Assembly (NCBI RefSeq): GCF_003063265.1
Contig: NZ_NERU01000003.1
Location: forward strand, 1-64,000
From: Limnohabitans sp. WS1
GTDB lineage: Bacteria > Pseudomonadota > Gammaproteobacteria > Burkholderiales > Burkholderiaceae_C
Direction: 5' to 3'
DNA length: 64,000 nt
In this document: positions 44,413 to 54,346 of the stretch, one piece after another
Layout of the letters: each line of letters opens with the position of its first letter
Numbering within the stretch: position 1 is the first letter of the stretch
The notes under the pieces: model-generated
What the model saw: only the letters and a program-made list of their open reading frames with translations
Told to the model about the DNA's origin: nothing
Databases searched by the model: none
Position numbers and translations under genes: made by a program

Positions 44413-47313
44413 TCAGGCGTAGTCGCCCACCGGGATGCAGCTGCAAAACAGGTTGCGGTCGCCGTAGACGTTGTCGACCCGGCCCACTTGCGGCCAGTAT
44501 TTCACGCTGGCCGGCACGCGTTGGGCTTGCGCGGCAGCGATCTCTCGGCTGTAGGGGCGGGCCCATTCGCTGCCGAGCAGGCTGTCTGCGGTGTGCGGCG
44601 CGTGTTTCAGCGGGTTGTTGTCTTGTGGCCAGGCGCCGGTTTCGACTTGGCGGATCTCTTCGCGGATGGCGATCATCGCGTCGATGAAACGGTCAATCTC
44701 TTCGAGTGTTTCGCTTTCGGTGGGCTCGACCATCAGGGTGTTGGCCACAGGGAAGCTCAGCGTGGGCGCGTGAAAGCCATAGTCCATCAAACGTTTGGCC
44801 ACATCCTCGGCCATCACGCCGCAGCTTTCCTTGAAGTGCCGCAGGTCCAGGATGCACTCGTGGGCCACATGGCCGTTGTCGCTGGCGTAGAGCGTGGGGT
44901 AGTGGGCGCTGAGGCGCTTGCTGATGTAGTTGGCCGCCAAAATGGCCGACTCGGTCGCGTGCTTCAGGCCCTCTGCGCCCATCATGCGGCAGTACATCCA
45001 GCTGATGGGCAGCACGGCGGCATTGCCCAGCGGCGCTGCGCTCACGGCACCCACACCGTTGACCGGCACGCCGCCTGTGGCGTGGCCCGGCAGATAAGGC
45101 ACCAGGTCTTCCACCACGCACACGGGGCCGACGCCGGGGCCGCCACCGCCGTGCGGAATGCAGAAAGTCTTGTGCAGGTTCAGGTGGCTCACGTCACCGC
45201 CAAACTCGCCGGGGGCGGCCACACCCACCAGTGCGTTCATGTTCGCGCCGTCTACGTACACACGACCACCGTGTTGGTGCACCAGTTCGCAGAGCTGCTT
45301 GACCTGCGTCTCGAACACGCCGTGTGTGCTGGGGTAGGTGATCATCACGGCGGCCAAGTTGGCGCTGTGCTGCTCGCACTTGGCCTGCAGGTCGGCCATG
45401 TCCACGTTGCCGTTTTCATCGCACTTGGTGACGACGACTTGCATGCCGACCATTTGAGCACTGGCCGGGTTGGTGCCGTGCGCGCTGGACGGGATCAGGC
45501 AGATGTTGCGGTGGCCCTGGCCTTGGGCGCGGTGGTAGGCCTGAATGACCAGGAGGCCCGCGTATTCGCCTTGTGATCCGGCATTGGGCTGCAGGCTGAT
45601 GCCTTTGTAGCCGGTGGCCTGGCACAGCCAGTCACGCAGCTGCTGGTCCAGCTGGGCGTAGCCCTTGAGTTGATCAGCCGGGGCAAATGGGTGCACATGG
45701 GCAAACTCGGGCCAGGTGATGGGAATCATCTCGCTGGTCGCGTTGAGCTTCATGGTGCAGCTGCCCAGCGGAATCATGCTGCGGTCCAGCGCCAGGTCTT
45801 TGTCGGACAGCTGGCGGATGTAGCGCAGCATGCCGGTCTCGGAGTGGTAGCGGTTGAACACAGGGTGCGTGAGGAAATCGCTGCTGCGGCGCAGCTCGGT
45901 TGGGATCAGCGGCTCGACGCCTTTTTCAAACGCATCGAAGCTGGGCAGAGATTGGCCCGGGTTGGCTGATTCGGCGGCGAACACTTGCCACAGGGCGTGG
46001 ATGTCCTCGCGCGTGGTGGTCTCGTCCAGCGAGATCGACACGCTCTTGTCGCAAGCCTTGCGCAGGTTCATGCCCGCTTGCCGGGCCCGTTCGATGAGCG
46101 AGGCCGAGGATTCGCCGATGGCGATCCACACGGTGTCAAAGGCGGTTTCTTTGCGCAGCTTGAAGCCCAAGGTCTGCAGGCCTTGCGCAAAGATCGCGGT
46201 GTAAGTCGCCACGCGGCGCGCAATGCGCTTCAAGCCCTCGGGGCCGTGGTACACGGCGTACATGCTGGCGACCACGGCAGGCAGCACCTGCGCGGTGCAG
46301 ATGTTGCTCGTGGCTTTTTCGCGGCGGATGTGTTGTTCGCGGGTTTGCAGGGCCAGGCGGTAGGCGGGTTTGCCATGCACGTCCACGCTCACGCCGACCA
46401 GTCGGCCTGGCAAGGAGCGTTTGTAGGCGTCGCGGCAGGCCATGAAGGCGGCATGAGGTCCGCCTGCGCCCATGGGCATGCCCAAGCGTTGCGTGGTGCC
46501 GACCACGATGTCGGCACCCATTTCGCCTGGGGCCTTGAGCAGCGTGAGGGCCAGCATGTCGGCGGCCACGATCAGGGCGGCGGATTGCGCATGGCTTTGG
46601 GCTGCGTAGCCACTGAGGTCTTCCACCAGCCCGGTGCTGCAGGGGTACTGCACCAGTGCGGCAAAGTGCTCAGCGTTCAGCGCAGCGGTGAAGGCGTCGG
46701 CGCTTTGCGGCACCAGTACCTCAATGCCCAGCGGTTGGGCACGCGTCTGAATCACCTCAATGGTCTGCGGATGGCAGGCGCGAGACACCACAAACACCCG
46801 GCTCTTGCTTTTGACGGTGCGCATGGCCAGCGTCATGGCCTCGGCGGCGGCCGTGGCCTCGTCGAGCATGGAGGCGTTGGCGATGTCCATGGCCGTCAAG
46901 TCGGTCACCATGGTCTGGAAGTTGACCAACGCTTCCATGCGGCCTTGTGAAATCTCGGCCTGGTAGGGCGTGTAAGCGGTGTACCAAGCGGGGTTTTCCA
47001 GAATGTTGCGCAGGATCACGCCGGGGGTGTGTGTGCCGTAATAGCCTTGGCCGATGAAACTCTTGAGCAACTGGTTTTGCTGCGCCATGCTTTTGAGTTC
47101 GGCCAGCGCCGCTGCCTCGGTCACTGGGGCGGGCAAGTCCATGGCCTGGGCACGGGCGATGCTGCGCGGCACGATGGACTCGATCAGGGCGCGGCGCGAA
47201 GCCTCGCCGATCACGCTGAGCATGTGCTGCTCGTCTGCACCGCTGATGCCAATGTGGCGGGCAATGAATTCGGACGGGTTTTCGAGTTCGGCCAAGGGTT
47301 TAAGGGTGGACAT
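44413..47313 (-). CDS. gcvP: Glycine dehydrogenase (decarboxylating), P protein
   Basis: GcvP decarboxylates glycine with PLP and loads the aminomethyl group on the lipoyl arm of GcvH. The 966-residue homodimer form is seen. The N-terminal half has [23 protein letters not shown] and [18 protein letters not shown]. The PLP-lysine motif is [21 protein letters not shown] in the second half, and [16 protein letters not shown] is also conserved. The ATG at 47313 gives the common [12 protein letters not shown] start. It is the third gene of gcvT-gcvH-gcvP. Confidence 0.96.
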   Translation of the reverse strand: MSTLKPLAELENPSEFIARHIGISGADEQHMLSVIGEASRRALIESIVPRSIARAQAMDLPAPVTEAAALAELKSMAQQNQLLKSFIGQGYYGTHTPGVILRNILENPAWYTAYTPYQAEISQGRMEALVNFQTMVTDLTAMDIANASMLDEATAAAEAMTLAMRTVKSKSRVFVVSRACHPQTIEVIQTRAQPLGIEVLVPQSADAFTAALNAEHFAALVQYPCSTGLVEDLSGYAAQSHAQSAALIVAADMLALTLLKAPGEMGADIVVGTTQRLGMPMGAGGPHAAFMACRDAYKRSLPGRLVGVSVDVHGKPAYRLALQTREQHIRREKATSNICTAQVLPAVVASMYAVYHGPEGLKRIARRVATYTAIFAQGLQTLGFKLRKETAFDTVWIAIGESSASLIERARQAGMNLRKACDKSVSISLDETTTREDIHALWQVFAAESANPGQSLPSFDAFEKGVEPLIPTELRRSSDFLTHPVFNRYHSETGMLRYIRQLSDKDLALDRSMIPLGSCTMKLNATSEMIPITWPEFAHVHPFAPADQLKGYAQLDQQLRDWLCQATGYKGISLQPNAGSQGEYAGLLVIQAYHRAQGQGHRNICLIPSSAHGTNPASAQMVGMQVVVTKCDENGNVDMADLQAKCEQHSANLAAVMITYPSTHGVFETQVKQLCELVHQHGGRVYVDGANMNALVGVAAPGEFGGDVSHLNLHKTFCIPHGGGGPGVGPVCVVEDLVPYLPGHATGGVPVNGVGAVSAAPLGNAAVLPISWMYCRMMGAEGLKHATESAILAANYISKRLSAHYPTLYASDNGHVAHECILDLRHFKESCGVMAEDVAKRLMDYGFHAPTLSFPVANTLMVEPTESETLEEIDRFIDAMIAIREEIRQVETGAWPQDNNPLKHAPHTADSLLGSEWARPYSREIAAAQAQRVPASVKYWPQVGRVDNVYGDRNLFCSCIPVGDYA

Positions 47314-47496
47314 CAGCATGTGTGGCTCCGGTTAAAACATTCGGCAAGTGGCACGGTGTGCCATTTGCCCAAGGTTCTGGATATTTACGCGTTCTGTTGG
47401 GGTTCTTTGGGGTGAGTGCGTTGTGGTTTTGTCATGCCTGACTTGATCGAGCACGCATGTCGTCAAATGGGTGCTGTGGTGCTCTTGAGGAGATGT

Positions 47497-47517
47497 ACCC
47501 CGGATCGAGTCCGGGGT
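47497..47517. repeat. Palindromic intergenic repeat (ACCCCGGATCGAGTCCGGGGT)
   Basis: A perfect 8-bp stem ACCCCGGA/TCCGGGGT with a TCGAG loop, followed by GAC, lies in the gcvH-gcvP gap. This hairpin is of a type scattered in many proteobacterial genomes. It may also shape the mRNA between the two genes. Confidence 0.7.
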
Positions 47518-47563
47518 GACAAAACACAAAAACTGCTCACTTAGTCTTCAGTGAACAGGTCAC

Positions 47564-47929
47564 TCAGCCAGCAGAAAACTGCTTGTAAGCCGTCTCGTCC
47601 AGCAGGGCATCGGTTTGCGCCGGGTTGCTTAACTTGACCTTGAAGAACCAGCCTTTGCCCAGCGGGTCGGTGTTGGCGAGTGATGGGTCGCCGCGCAGCT
47701 CTTCGTTCACCTCGGTGACTTCGCCGTCCACGGGCATGTAAACGTCGGCGGCGGCCTTGACCGACTCGACCACGCCAGCCACTTCTTTGGCCGCAAAAGA
47801 CTTGCCCACTTCGGGCAGGTCTACAAACACCACATCACCCAGCGCATCTTGCGCGTGGTGGGTGATGCCGACGACGGCGGTGTCACCGTCAATTTGCAAC
47901 CATTCGTGGTCTTCGGTGTACTTGATCAT
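47564..47929 (-). CDS. gcvH: Glycine cleavage system H protein
   Basis: The 121-residue lipoyl carrier shuttles the aminomethyl group between P, T and L proteins. It begins [15 protein letters not shown], and the lipoylated Lys is in [13 protein letters not shown]. Length and motifs are normal. The 244-bp gap to gcvP contains one palindromic repeat, and the gap to gcvT contains another, which is unusual spacing for this operon. Confidence 0.97.
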   Translation of the reverse strand: MIKYTEDHEWLQIDGDTAVVGITHHAQDALGDVVFVDLPEVGKSFAAKEVAGVVESVKAAADVYMPVDGEVTEVNEELRGDPSLANTDPLGKGWFFKVKLSNPAQTDALLDETAYKQFSAG

Positions 47930-47958
47930 GAGGGGGCTCCTGGTGTGTGTTTGGAAAT

Positions 47959-48031
47959 TAAATCGGGGTCAGATCCCAATTGTTTGGCTTGGACGGGTGT
48001 GTGGATTTAATTGGGATCTGACCCCGATTAA
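47959..48031. repeat. Inverted repeat with GGGGTCAGATCCC arms
   Basis: Left arm (47959-47981, AATCGGGGTCAGATCCCAATT core) and right arm (48009-48031) are almost perfect complements over about 22 bp with a 27-base spacer. The GGGGTCAGATCCC core is a recurrent REP-like sequence in betaproteobacteria. It fills the gcvT-gcvH gap. Confidence 0.9.
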
Positions 48032-48046
48032 CGATTCAATGAGCCT

Positions 48047-49186
48047 TTAGCCGCGGAAATAGCGGTTGGGCACGAAGGGCAGGGCGCTGACTTCCATGGG
48101 CACGGCTTTGCCGCGCACCATGGCGTTCAGGCGTGTGCCTGCTGGCGCATATTCTGCCTGCACATAGGCCAGCGCCACGGGCTGATCGGCTGTGGGGGCG
48201 AGCAGGCCGCTGGTGACTTCGCCCACTTTTTGACCGGCGTCGTTGTGCAGTTCAACATGCTCGCGCACCGGCACGCGCTCCAGGCCCACCAGGCCCACAC
48301 GCAATCGCTGTGCCGGGGATGTTCCGTTGAGCTGTGAAAGGATCTTGTCGGCACCCGGAAAGCCGCCCGCCCGCGCGCCACCTGTGCGGCGCACCTTTTG
48401 CATGGCCCAGTTCAGGCCAGCTTCGACCAGGGTGGTGGTGGTGTCGATGTCGTTGCCATACAGGCACAGCCCGGCTTCCAGGCGCAGCGAGTTGCGGGCA
48501 CCCAGGCCAATCGGCTTGACCTCGGGCTGGGCCAGCAGGCGGCGGGCAAAGGCCTCGGCGGCGTGGGCGGGCAAGGAGATTTCAAAACCGTCTTCGCCGG
48601 TGTAGCCGCTGCGCGTCACGAACAGGTCTGCGCCGTCCACTTCAAAGGCAGCGCCGGTCATGAACACCAGTTTTTCCACACCGGGCAACAGGCGTTGCAA
48701 GGCGGTCACCGCTTGCGGGCCTTGCAGTGCCAGCAAGGCGCGGTCAAATTGCGGCGTGATGGTGCAGCGGTTGCCAATGCGCTCTTGGATATGGGCCAAA
48801 TCCCCGTGTTTGCAGGCACCGTTGACGATCACAAAAATGTCGCCACCGTTGGCCACATCGCGGTTCACGAACATCAGGTCGTCGATGATGCCGCCAGCGT
48901 CATTGAGCAACAGGCCGTAGCGCTGTTTGTTCACGCCCAGGCCCATCACATCCACGGGCATCAGGCTCTCGAAGGCGGCTGCGGCATCCGGCCCACTCAG
49001 GCACAACTGGCCCATGTGCGAGACGTCGAACAGGCCAGCGGCAGAGCGGGTGTGGTGGTGCTCAGCCACCAAGCCTGCCGGGTATTGCACTGGCATGCTG
49101 TAACCCGCAAAAGGCACCATGCGGGCGCCCAACTCGGTGTGCAGTGCGTTCAAAGGGGTAGTGAGCAGGTCGGCAGCAGCGGTCAC
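48047..49186 (-). CDS. gcvT: Glycine cleavage system aminomethyltransferase, T protein
   Basis: GcvT releases ammonia from the aminomethyl-lipoyl intermediate and makes methylene-tetrahydrofolate. From GTG 49186, with GGAG 7 bp upstream, it has about 379 residues beginning TAAADLLTTPLNALHTELGARMVPFAGYSMPVQY. Folate-binding and catalytic marks include FDVSHMGQL and TRSGYTGEDGFEI. An ATG at 49222 lies inside the riboswitch terminator and is rejected. It heads the gcvTHP operon. Confidence 0.95.
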   Translation of the reverse strand: MTAAADLLTTPLNALHTELGARMVPFAGYSMPVQYPAGLVAEHHHTRSAAGLFDVSHMGQLCLSGPDAAAAFESLMPVDVMGLGVNKQRYGLLLNDAGGIIDDLMFVNRDVANGGDIFVIVNGACKHGDLAHIQERIGNRCTITPQFDRALLALQGPQAVTALQRLLPGVEKLVFMTGAAFEVDGADLFVTRSGYTGEDGFEISLPAHAAEAFARRLLAQPEVKPIGLGARNSLRLEAGLCLYGNDIDTTTTLVEAGLNWAMQKVRRTGGARAGGFPGADKILSQLNGTSPAQRLRVGLVGLERVPVREHVELHNDAGQKVGEVTSGLLAPTADQPVALAYVQAEYAPAGTRLNAMVRGKAVPMEVSALPFVPNRYFRG

Positions 49187-49204
49187 AAAAAACTCCAAGG
49201 GCAA

Positions 49205-49231
49205 TGAAAAACCACAGCACATGCTGTGGCG
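49205..49231 (-). terminator. Riboswitch-controlled terminator before gcvT
   Basis: On the minus strand CCACAGCA-TG-TGCTGTGG is followed by TTTTTCATT (49212-49229 plus the T-run). It sits between the second glycine aptamer and the gcvT ribosome-binding site, so glycine binding probably prevents termination. Confidence 0.85.
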
Positions 49232-49234
49232 CTT

Positions 49235-49488
49235 GCCCTCGCTGTCCGCTTTACCTGAGAGATTCGCCGGTAACCTTCAGCCCAAAAGCCAAACGTTCTG
49301 CGGGTTGCTCCTTCGGTGGATGCCGTGGCCCGATGGCCCGGCACCTCTCTCCAGTGAGGTAACGCCTTGATGAAAGGCGTTTTGTCAGTCCTTTTGCCTG
49401 AGCGTTCAGCAGTTTTTCAAACCGCCTGCGCCTTCGGCGGCCTGACTTGTTTCACAAGGGAAGACAAGTCAGGCACTCTCCTGACAGG
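49235..49488 (-). promoter_or_regulatory. Tandem glycine riboswitch upstream of gcvT
   Basis: On the minus strand, aptamer I (49488 to about 49383) has P1 TGTCAG/CTGACA, the GGAGAGTGCC box, GCCGAAGGCGCA and AACGCTCAGGCAAAAGGAC. Aptamer II (about 49358-49235) has GGAGAGAGG, CCGAAGGAGCAACCC and AATCTCTCAGGTAAAGCGGACAG. Both match the glycine class. The downstream intrinsic terminator at 49205-49231 makes it a likely glycine-induced ON switch for gcvTHP. Confidence 0.95.
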
Positions 49489-49502
49489 GGTGGATTCTAG
49501 CT

Positions 49503-50780
49503 TTATTTGTTGTAAATCCAGTCTCGCAAGGTCAAGGATATCTCGGGCACGTAGCTGATCAGCAGCAAACAGCCCAAGATGACCCCGATGAAGGGGATCA
49601 GGTCTTTGATGATCCGGTCCAGCGAAATCCTAGCCACCGTACACGCGGCAAACAGGTTCACGCCAAAGGGCGGGGTGATCATGCCCAGGGCCAGGTTGAC
49701 GATCATCACCATGCCAAAGTGGATCGGGTCGATGCCAAAGTGCATCGCCACTGGCACCAGGATCGGGGCCAACACGATGATGGCCGCGCTGGTCTCGATG
49801 AACATGCCGATGATGAACAAGGCCGCATTGATGCCCAGCAAGAAATACATGGGCGACTGCAGCATCTCTTGCAGCCAGGCACCAATGGCGGCAGGCACGC
49901 CGGCCCGGGTGATCATGAATGCAAACAAGCCGGCGTTGGCGATGATGAACATGATCACCGCGCTTGAAATGACCGACTTGCGCAGGATGTTGTACATGTC
50001 CTTGAAGCCGATTTCGCGGTAGATCACGGTGCCCACAATGAAGGAGTAAAGCACCGCCACGGCCGCTGCTTCGGTGGGTGTGAAGACGCCGCCATAAATG
50101 CCGCCGAGCACAATCACCGGCATGAGCAAAGCCCAGCTGGCTTGCCAAGTGGCCTTGCCAAAGCTCAAGCGACCGTCTCCATCATTTTTGCCCCAACCCA
50201 TGTACTTGGAGTAAAGCCAGACGAACAGCATCAGGGCACCGCCAATGAGCAGGCCAGGGCCGACACCCGCGACAAACAATTCACCAATCGAAACTTCGGC
50301 AGAGACGCCAAACAAGATCATGGGAATGGACGGGGGGATGATCACGCCCAGCTCGGCCGAGGTGGCTTGCAAGGCGGTAGCCCAAGGCCTGGGGTAACCG
50401 TGTTTGATCAGGGCCGGAATCAAGATGGCACCGACGGCGAAGGTGGTGGCCACCGAGGAGCCCGAGACGGCTGCAAAAATCATGCAAGTCAGCACGCAAG
50501 TCATGGGCAAGCCCCCCTGGACACCACCCACAATGCTCTTGGCAAATTCGACCAAGCGGCGAGAAATGCCGCCGGTCTCCATCAGGTTGCCCGCCAAAAT
50601 AAAGAAGGGAATGGCCGCCAGGGGAAACTTGTTGATCGAGTTGAACATTTCCTTGACGGAAATGAGCATGTTGGCGTTGGCGATTTGGATGCCAACTATC
50701 GCCGACAAACCAATCGAAACTGCCACCGATACCGTCAGTGCAAAGCACAGCAGCATCGTGAAAAGCATGGCTGAACTCAT
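49503..50780 (-). CDS. dctM: TRAP transporter large permease (DctM family)
   Basis: The 425-residue, about 12-helix membrane subunit transports an organic acid with sodium. From the ATG at 50780 it begins SSAMLFTMLLCFALTVSVAVSIGLSA. Family motifs are IPFFILAGNLMETGGISRRLVEFAKSIVG, GSSVATTFAVGAILIPAL and IIPPSIPMILFG. A longer ORF upstream is out of frame with dctQ and not real. The start overlaps the dctQ stop by 4 bp. Confidence 0.94.
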   Translation of the reverse strand: MSSAMLFTMLLCFALTVSVAVSIGLSAIVGIQIANANMLISVKEMFNSINKFPLAAIPFFILAGNLMETGGISRRLVEFAKSIVGGVQGGLPMTCVLTCMIFAAVSGSSVATTFAVGAILIPALIKHGYPRPWATALQATSAELGVIIPPSIPMILFGVSAEVSIGELFVAGVGPGLLIGGALMLFVWLYSKYMGWGKNDGDGRLSFGKATWQASWALLMPVIVLGGIYGGVFTPTEAAAVAVLYSFIVGTVIYREIGFKDMYNILRKSVISSAVIMFIIANAGLFAFMITRAGVPAAIGAWLQEMLQSPMYFLLGINAALFIIGMFIETSAAIIVLAPILVPVAMHFGIDPIHFGMVMIVNLALGMITPPFGVNLFAACTVARISLDRIIKDLIPFIGVILGCLLLISYVPEISLTLRDWIYNK

Positions 50781-51271
50781 TGTGCGCTCTCCAATTCCAT
50801 ACGCTGGGGATCCAGCCAAAAACCAATGATGCCAATGATGCTGAACACAGCGCCCACGGGCAAAGCCAAATAAGCCCAGAACATCGAGACACCTTCCAAG
50901 CCAATCATGGACTGCACACTGCCCCGGTTGGCGTAGTCCCAGCCCCACCACAAAATGATGCCGCACAGCACCAGGGCCGAGATGGCCACCACGGCATCCA
51001 AAACTCGCCGCATTCGATGGCCGCTCAGGCGGTACAGCAAATCCACGCTGACCATGGAGCCGGTGCGAAAAGCGGTGGGAATGCCTAGAAAAACCATCCA
51101 GATCAGGCTGAATCGGATCAACACCTCGGTCCACTCCGCCGGAGACTCGAGTATGAAACGGGTCACAATTTGGTGAATGGCAAAAGCCGAGGCCAATGCC
51201 ATCATCGCGCAGGCGACCATCATCGAAAGGGCGGTGGTCCGCTCCTCAAAGCGTAAAAATAATTGTTTCAT
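50777..51271 (-). CDS. dctQ: TRAP transporter small permease (DctQ family)
   Basis: About 164 residues with four membrane helices (for example TALSMMVACAMMALASAFAI and AISALVLCGIILWWGW). The conserved DctQ pair SLIWMVFLGIPTAFRTGSMVSVDLLY is present. The ATG at 51271 is preferred; the ORF opens with a TTG at 51289. It is coupled to dctM and separated from the binding-protein gene by a terminator-like hairpin. Confidence 0.9.
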   Translation of the reverse strand: MKQLFLRFEERTTALSMMVACAMMALASAFAIHQIVTRFILESPAEWTEVLIRFSLIWMVFLGIPTAFRTGSMVSVDLLYRLSGHRMRRVLDAVVAISALVLCGIILWWGWDYANRGSVQSMIGLEGVSMFWAYLALPVGAVFSIIGIIGFWLDPQRMELESAQ

Positions 51272-51292
51272 GGGGCGTTTCTCGGCCAAATT

Positions 51293-51326
51293 GAAAAACG
51301 CCCGCCAGCCAAAGCTGGTCGGGCGT
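51293..51326 (-). terminator. Intrinsic terminator between dctP and dctQ
   Basis: ACGCCCG(A)CCAGC-TTTG-GCTGG(C)GGGCGT on the minus strand is followed by TTTTTCAATTT. It should end part of the transcripts after the binding-protein gene and give more receptor than membrane subunits. Confidence 0.8.
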
Positions 51327-51342
51327 CCAAAACAAGCTCAGA

Positions 51343-52314
51343 TCACTTGAAGTTGCGAATGCGGTCCAGGTTGGCCTTGCCGAACTGCTTTTCAAACTCG
51401 GCCATGGCGGGGCCCATGGTGGCCAAGAACTTGGACTTGTCCACGTTCTCGATGATGGTCATGCCTTTTTTGCGCAACTCGGCCACGCCATTGGCATCGT
51501 CCTTGTCCACACGGGCGCGGTTGACCTTGACGGCCTCTTTGGCCGAGTCCAAGAAGATTTGCTTGTCGGCAGCGCTGAGCTTGTCAAACGAGCCCTTGTT
51601 CATCAAGATCACCACGGGTGAGTAAACGTGGCCGGTCAGTGTCAGGTGCTTTTGCACTTGGTCAAAGTTGGCCGCCATGATCACTGACAGTGGGTTTTCT
51701 TGACCGTCCACAGTGCCTTGTTGCAAAGCGGTGAACACTTCAGGGAAAGCCATGGGGGTGGTCACAATGCCCAAGCTCTTGTAAGCGGCCACGTGCACTG
51801 GGTTTTCCATGGTGCGCATTTTCAGGCCCTTCAGGTCGCCCGGCTCGTTCACCGCACGCTTGCTGTTGGTCATGTGGCGCACGCCGTTTTCACCCCAGGC
51901 TAAAGCCTTGAAGCCTTTGGCGTCGAACTTGGTCAGCAGTTCTTGGCCAATGGGGCCATCCAGCACAGCGCGTGCGTGTGCTTTGTCACGGAACAAAAAG
52001 GGCACGTCCAGGATGCGCGACTCGGGCACAAAGTTGGGCACGGGGCCGGTGGATGTGGTGGCCAGTTCTTGGGTACCCAGCTGCACGGATTCGATGGACT
52101 CGCGCTCACCGCCCAAAGAGCCAGAGTAGAAGTTCTGGATCTTGATGCGACCGTTGGTGCGCTTTTCAACTTCTTTGGCCAAGGTGTCGATGGCTTCGCC
52201 CTGGTGGGAGTTCTGGCCGACAGAGATGCTGTTGCGCATGGTGATTTGCGCAGAGGCGGTGGTCAGGATACCCATGGCCAAACTCAGGCCCAACATCAGT
52301 TTGCTCAATTTCAT
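51343..52314 (-). CDS. dctP: TRAP transporter solute-binding protein (DctP family)
   Basis: The 323-residue periplasmic receptor begins with a signal peptide (MKLSKLMLGLSLAMGILTTASAQ). DctP-type marks are FAKEVEKRTNGRIKIQNFYSGSLGG, the ligand Arg region KMRTMENPVHVAAYKSLG, and VDGQENPLSVI. The ligand is probably a C4-dicarboxylate or sugar acid but cannot be fixed. It is first in the operon, followed by dctQ and dctM. Confidence 0.92.
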   Translation of the reverse strand: MKLSKLMLGLSLAMGILTTASAQITMRNSISVGQNSHQGEAIDTLAKEVEKRTNGRIKIQNFYSGSLGGERESIESVQLGTQELATTSTGPVPNFVPESRILDVPFLFRDKAHARAVLDGPIGQELLTKFDAKGFKALAWGENGVRHMTNSKRAVNEPGDLKGLKMRTMENPVHVAAYKSLGIVTTPMAFPEVFTALQQGTVDGQENPLSVIMAANFDQVQKHLTLTGHVYSPVVILMNKGSFDKLSAADKQIFLDSAKEAVKVNRARVDKDDANGVAELRKKGMTIIENVDKSKFLATMGPAMAEFEKQFGKANLDRIRNFK

Positions 52315-52458
52315 TCGAAAGCTCCTCGTGGATCGATGGACAACAACAAGCTGCGAATCAACTTGTCATACAAGTTGATTATGGTGTGATCATTGGCCGT
52401 TTGGCCTAGGGTTTTCGCGGGGTTGCTGTTGCATTGGCGACGCAGCGGGGTCGAGTCG

Positions 52459-52486
52459 AAAAAAAGAGGCCCTGCAGGGCCTCTTG
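52459..52486 (-). terminator. Intrinsic terminator of the ETF-QO gene
   Basis: The palindrome AAGAGGCCCTGCAGGGCCTCTT (52464-52485) is followed on the minus strand by TTTTTTT. It lies about 20 bp after the ETF-QO stop codon. Confidence 0.9.
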
Positions 52487-52503
52487 AATTGAATGCGCAG
52501 GAA

Positions 52504-54195
52504 TTACATGCCTGTGTAGTTGGGGCCGCCGCCGCCTTCGGGCGTGACCCAGACGATGTTTTGCGTGGGGTCCTTGATGTCGCAGGTTTTGCAGTGCACG
52601 CAGTTTTGCGCGTTGATCTGCAGGCGGTCGGAGTTGTCTTCGTTTTTCACGAACTCATAAACGCCAGCAGGGCAGTAGCGACTCTCTGGGCCAGCGTATT
52701 TGGCCAGGTTGATGCTGACAGGCACCGAGGCATCCTTGAGCGTCAGGTGGGCGGGCTGGTTTTCTTCGTGGTTGGTGTTGCTGATGAACACGCTGCTCAA
52801 GCGGTCGAAGGTGAGCTTGCCATCGGGCTTGGGGTAGTCGATCTTGGGGCAATCGGCCGCAGGCTTCAGATAGGTGTGGTCGGCCTTGTCGCGCCGCAGT
52901 GTCCAGGGAATGTGGCCGCGCAGCACGAACTGCTCAAAGCCATTCATGAGGGTGGCGACTGTCAGGCCCTTCTTGAACCAAGTCTTGAAGTTGCGCGACT
53001 TGTTCAGCTCGGTGTAGAGCCAGCTCGCTTCAAATGCTTCGGGGTAGGCGCTCAGCTCGTCGTGCTGGCGACCGGCCACGATGGCGTCGTAAGCGGCTTC
53101 GGCGGCCAGCATGCCGGTCTTGATGGCGGCGTGGCTGCCTTTGATGCGGCTCACGTTGAGGTAACCGGCATCACAACCGACCAGCGCACCGCCTGGGAAC
53201 ACGGTCTTGGGCAGACTCATCAGACCGCCAGCGGTGATGGCGCGTGCGCCGTAACCTATGCGCTTGGCGTTGACTTCGCCTTGGTCGTTGGTGAAGTACC
53301 ACTTGATGTTGTTGTGGGTTTTCCAGCGCTGGAATTCTTCAAAGGGGCTGAGCCAGGGGTTGGCGTAGTCCAGACCCACCACGTAGCCGATGGCGATTTT
53401 GTTGTCTTCCATGTGGTACATGAACGCGCCGCCGTAGGTGTCGTTGTTCATGGGCCAGCCAGCGGTGTGCATGACAAAACCGGGGGTGTGGCGTGAGGGG
53501 TCGATTTCCCAGACTTCCTTGATGCCGATGCCGTAGGTTTGTGGATCACGGCCTTCGTCGAGCTTGTATTTGGCGATCAGCTGCTTGCCCAGATGGCCGC
53601 GCGCGCCTTCGGCAAAAACGGTGTATTTGGCGTGCAGCTCCATGCCCAGCTGGAAGTTTTCGGTGGGTTCGCCATCTTTGCCGATGCCCATATTGCCGGT
53701 GGCCACGCCTTTGACAGAGCCGTCGTCGTTGTAGAGCACTTCGGCGGCGGTGAAGCCAGGAAATATTTCCACGCCCAGGTTTTCGGCCTGCTGGCCCAGC
53801 CAGCGGGTGAAGTTGGACAGGCTGATGATGTAGTTGCCGTGGTTTTGTGCGCACTCGGGCAAGAAAATGCCGGGGGTGCGGGTCGCGCCGGTCTCGCTCA
53901 AGAAGCTCCAAGCGTCGTCGGTCACGGGCTGGTTGAGCGGTGCACCCAGCTCTTTCCAGTTGGGCAAGAGTTCGCTCAGGGCCTTGGGGTCCATGATGGC
54001 ACCCGACAAGATGTGCGCACCGGGCTCGCCGCCTTTTTCCAGGACCACGACCGACACGTCCTGACCTTTTTCAGCGGCCAGTTGTTTCAGGCGAATGGCT
54101 GTGGACAGGCCTCCGGGGCCGCCGCCGACCACGACCACGTCGTATTCCATGGATTCGCGGGGACCATAAGTGCTCAGGATTTCTTCGGGGCTCAT
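52504..54195 (-). CDS. Electron transfer flavoprotein-ubiquinone oxidoreductase
   Basis: ETF-QO moves electrons from ETF (fatty and amino acid dehydrogenases) into ubiquinone at the inner membrane. The 563-residue enzyme has an N-terminal FAD motif (VVVVGGGPGGLSTAIRLKQ), HILSGAIMDPKAL, and a C-terminal [4Fe-4S] site with YCPAGVYEF and CVHCKTCDIKDPTQNI. Length and order match the family. It is divergent from an SDR gene, with other lipid-metabolism genes following. Confidence 0.96.
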   Translation of the reverse strand: MSPEEILSTYGPRESMEYDVVVVGGGPGGLSTAIRLKQLAAEKGQDVSVVVLEKGGEPGAHILSGAIMDPKALSELLPNWKELGAPLNQPVTDDAWSFLSETGATRTPGIFLPECAQNHGNYIISLSNFTRWLGQQAENLGVEIFPGFTAAEVLYNDDGSVKGVATGNMGIGKDGEPTENFQLGMELHAKYTVFAEGARGHLGKQLIAKYKLDEGRDPQTYGIGIKEVWEIDPSRHTPGFVMHTAGWPMNNDTYGGAFMYHMEDNKIAIGYVVGLDYANPWLSPFEEFQRWKTHNNIKWYFTNDQGEVNAKRIGYGARAITAGGLMSLPKTVFPGGALVGCDAGYLNVSRIKGSHAAIKTGMLAAEAAYDAIVAGRQHDELSAYPEAFEASWLYTELNKSRNFKTWFKKGLTVATLMNGFEQFVLRGHIPWTLRRDKADHTYLKPAADCPKIDYPKPDGKLTFDRLSSVFISNTNHEENQPAHLTLKDASVPVSINLAKYAGPESRYCPAGVYEFVKNEDNSDRLQINAQNCVHCKTCDIKDPTQNIVWVTPEGGGGPNYTGM

Positions 54196-54346
54196 GAACG
54201 TCTCTTCTTGAGAAAGGGGTCAAAACAAATGTCCAAACACAGGGGTGTCGGGCGTGTGACTCATTTTATGCGGCTCTGCCCGGCTTGCCCCGCACAATGG
54301 CGTCAACCGTTTTTGCCCGCAGGGGTTCATTCTTGAAGGAGTTGTC

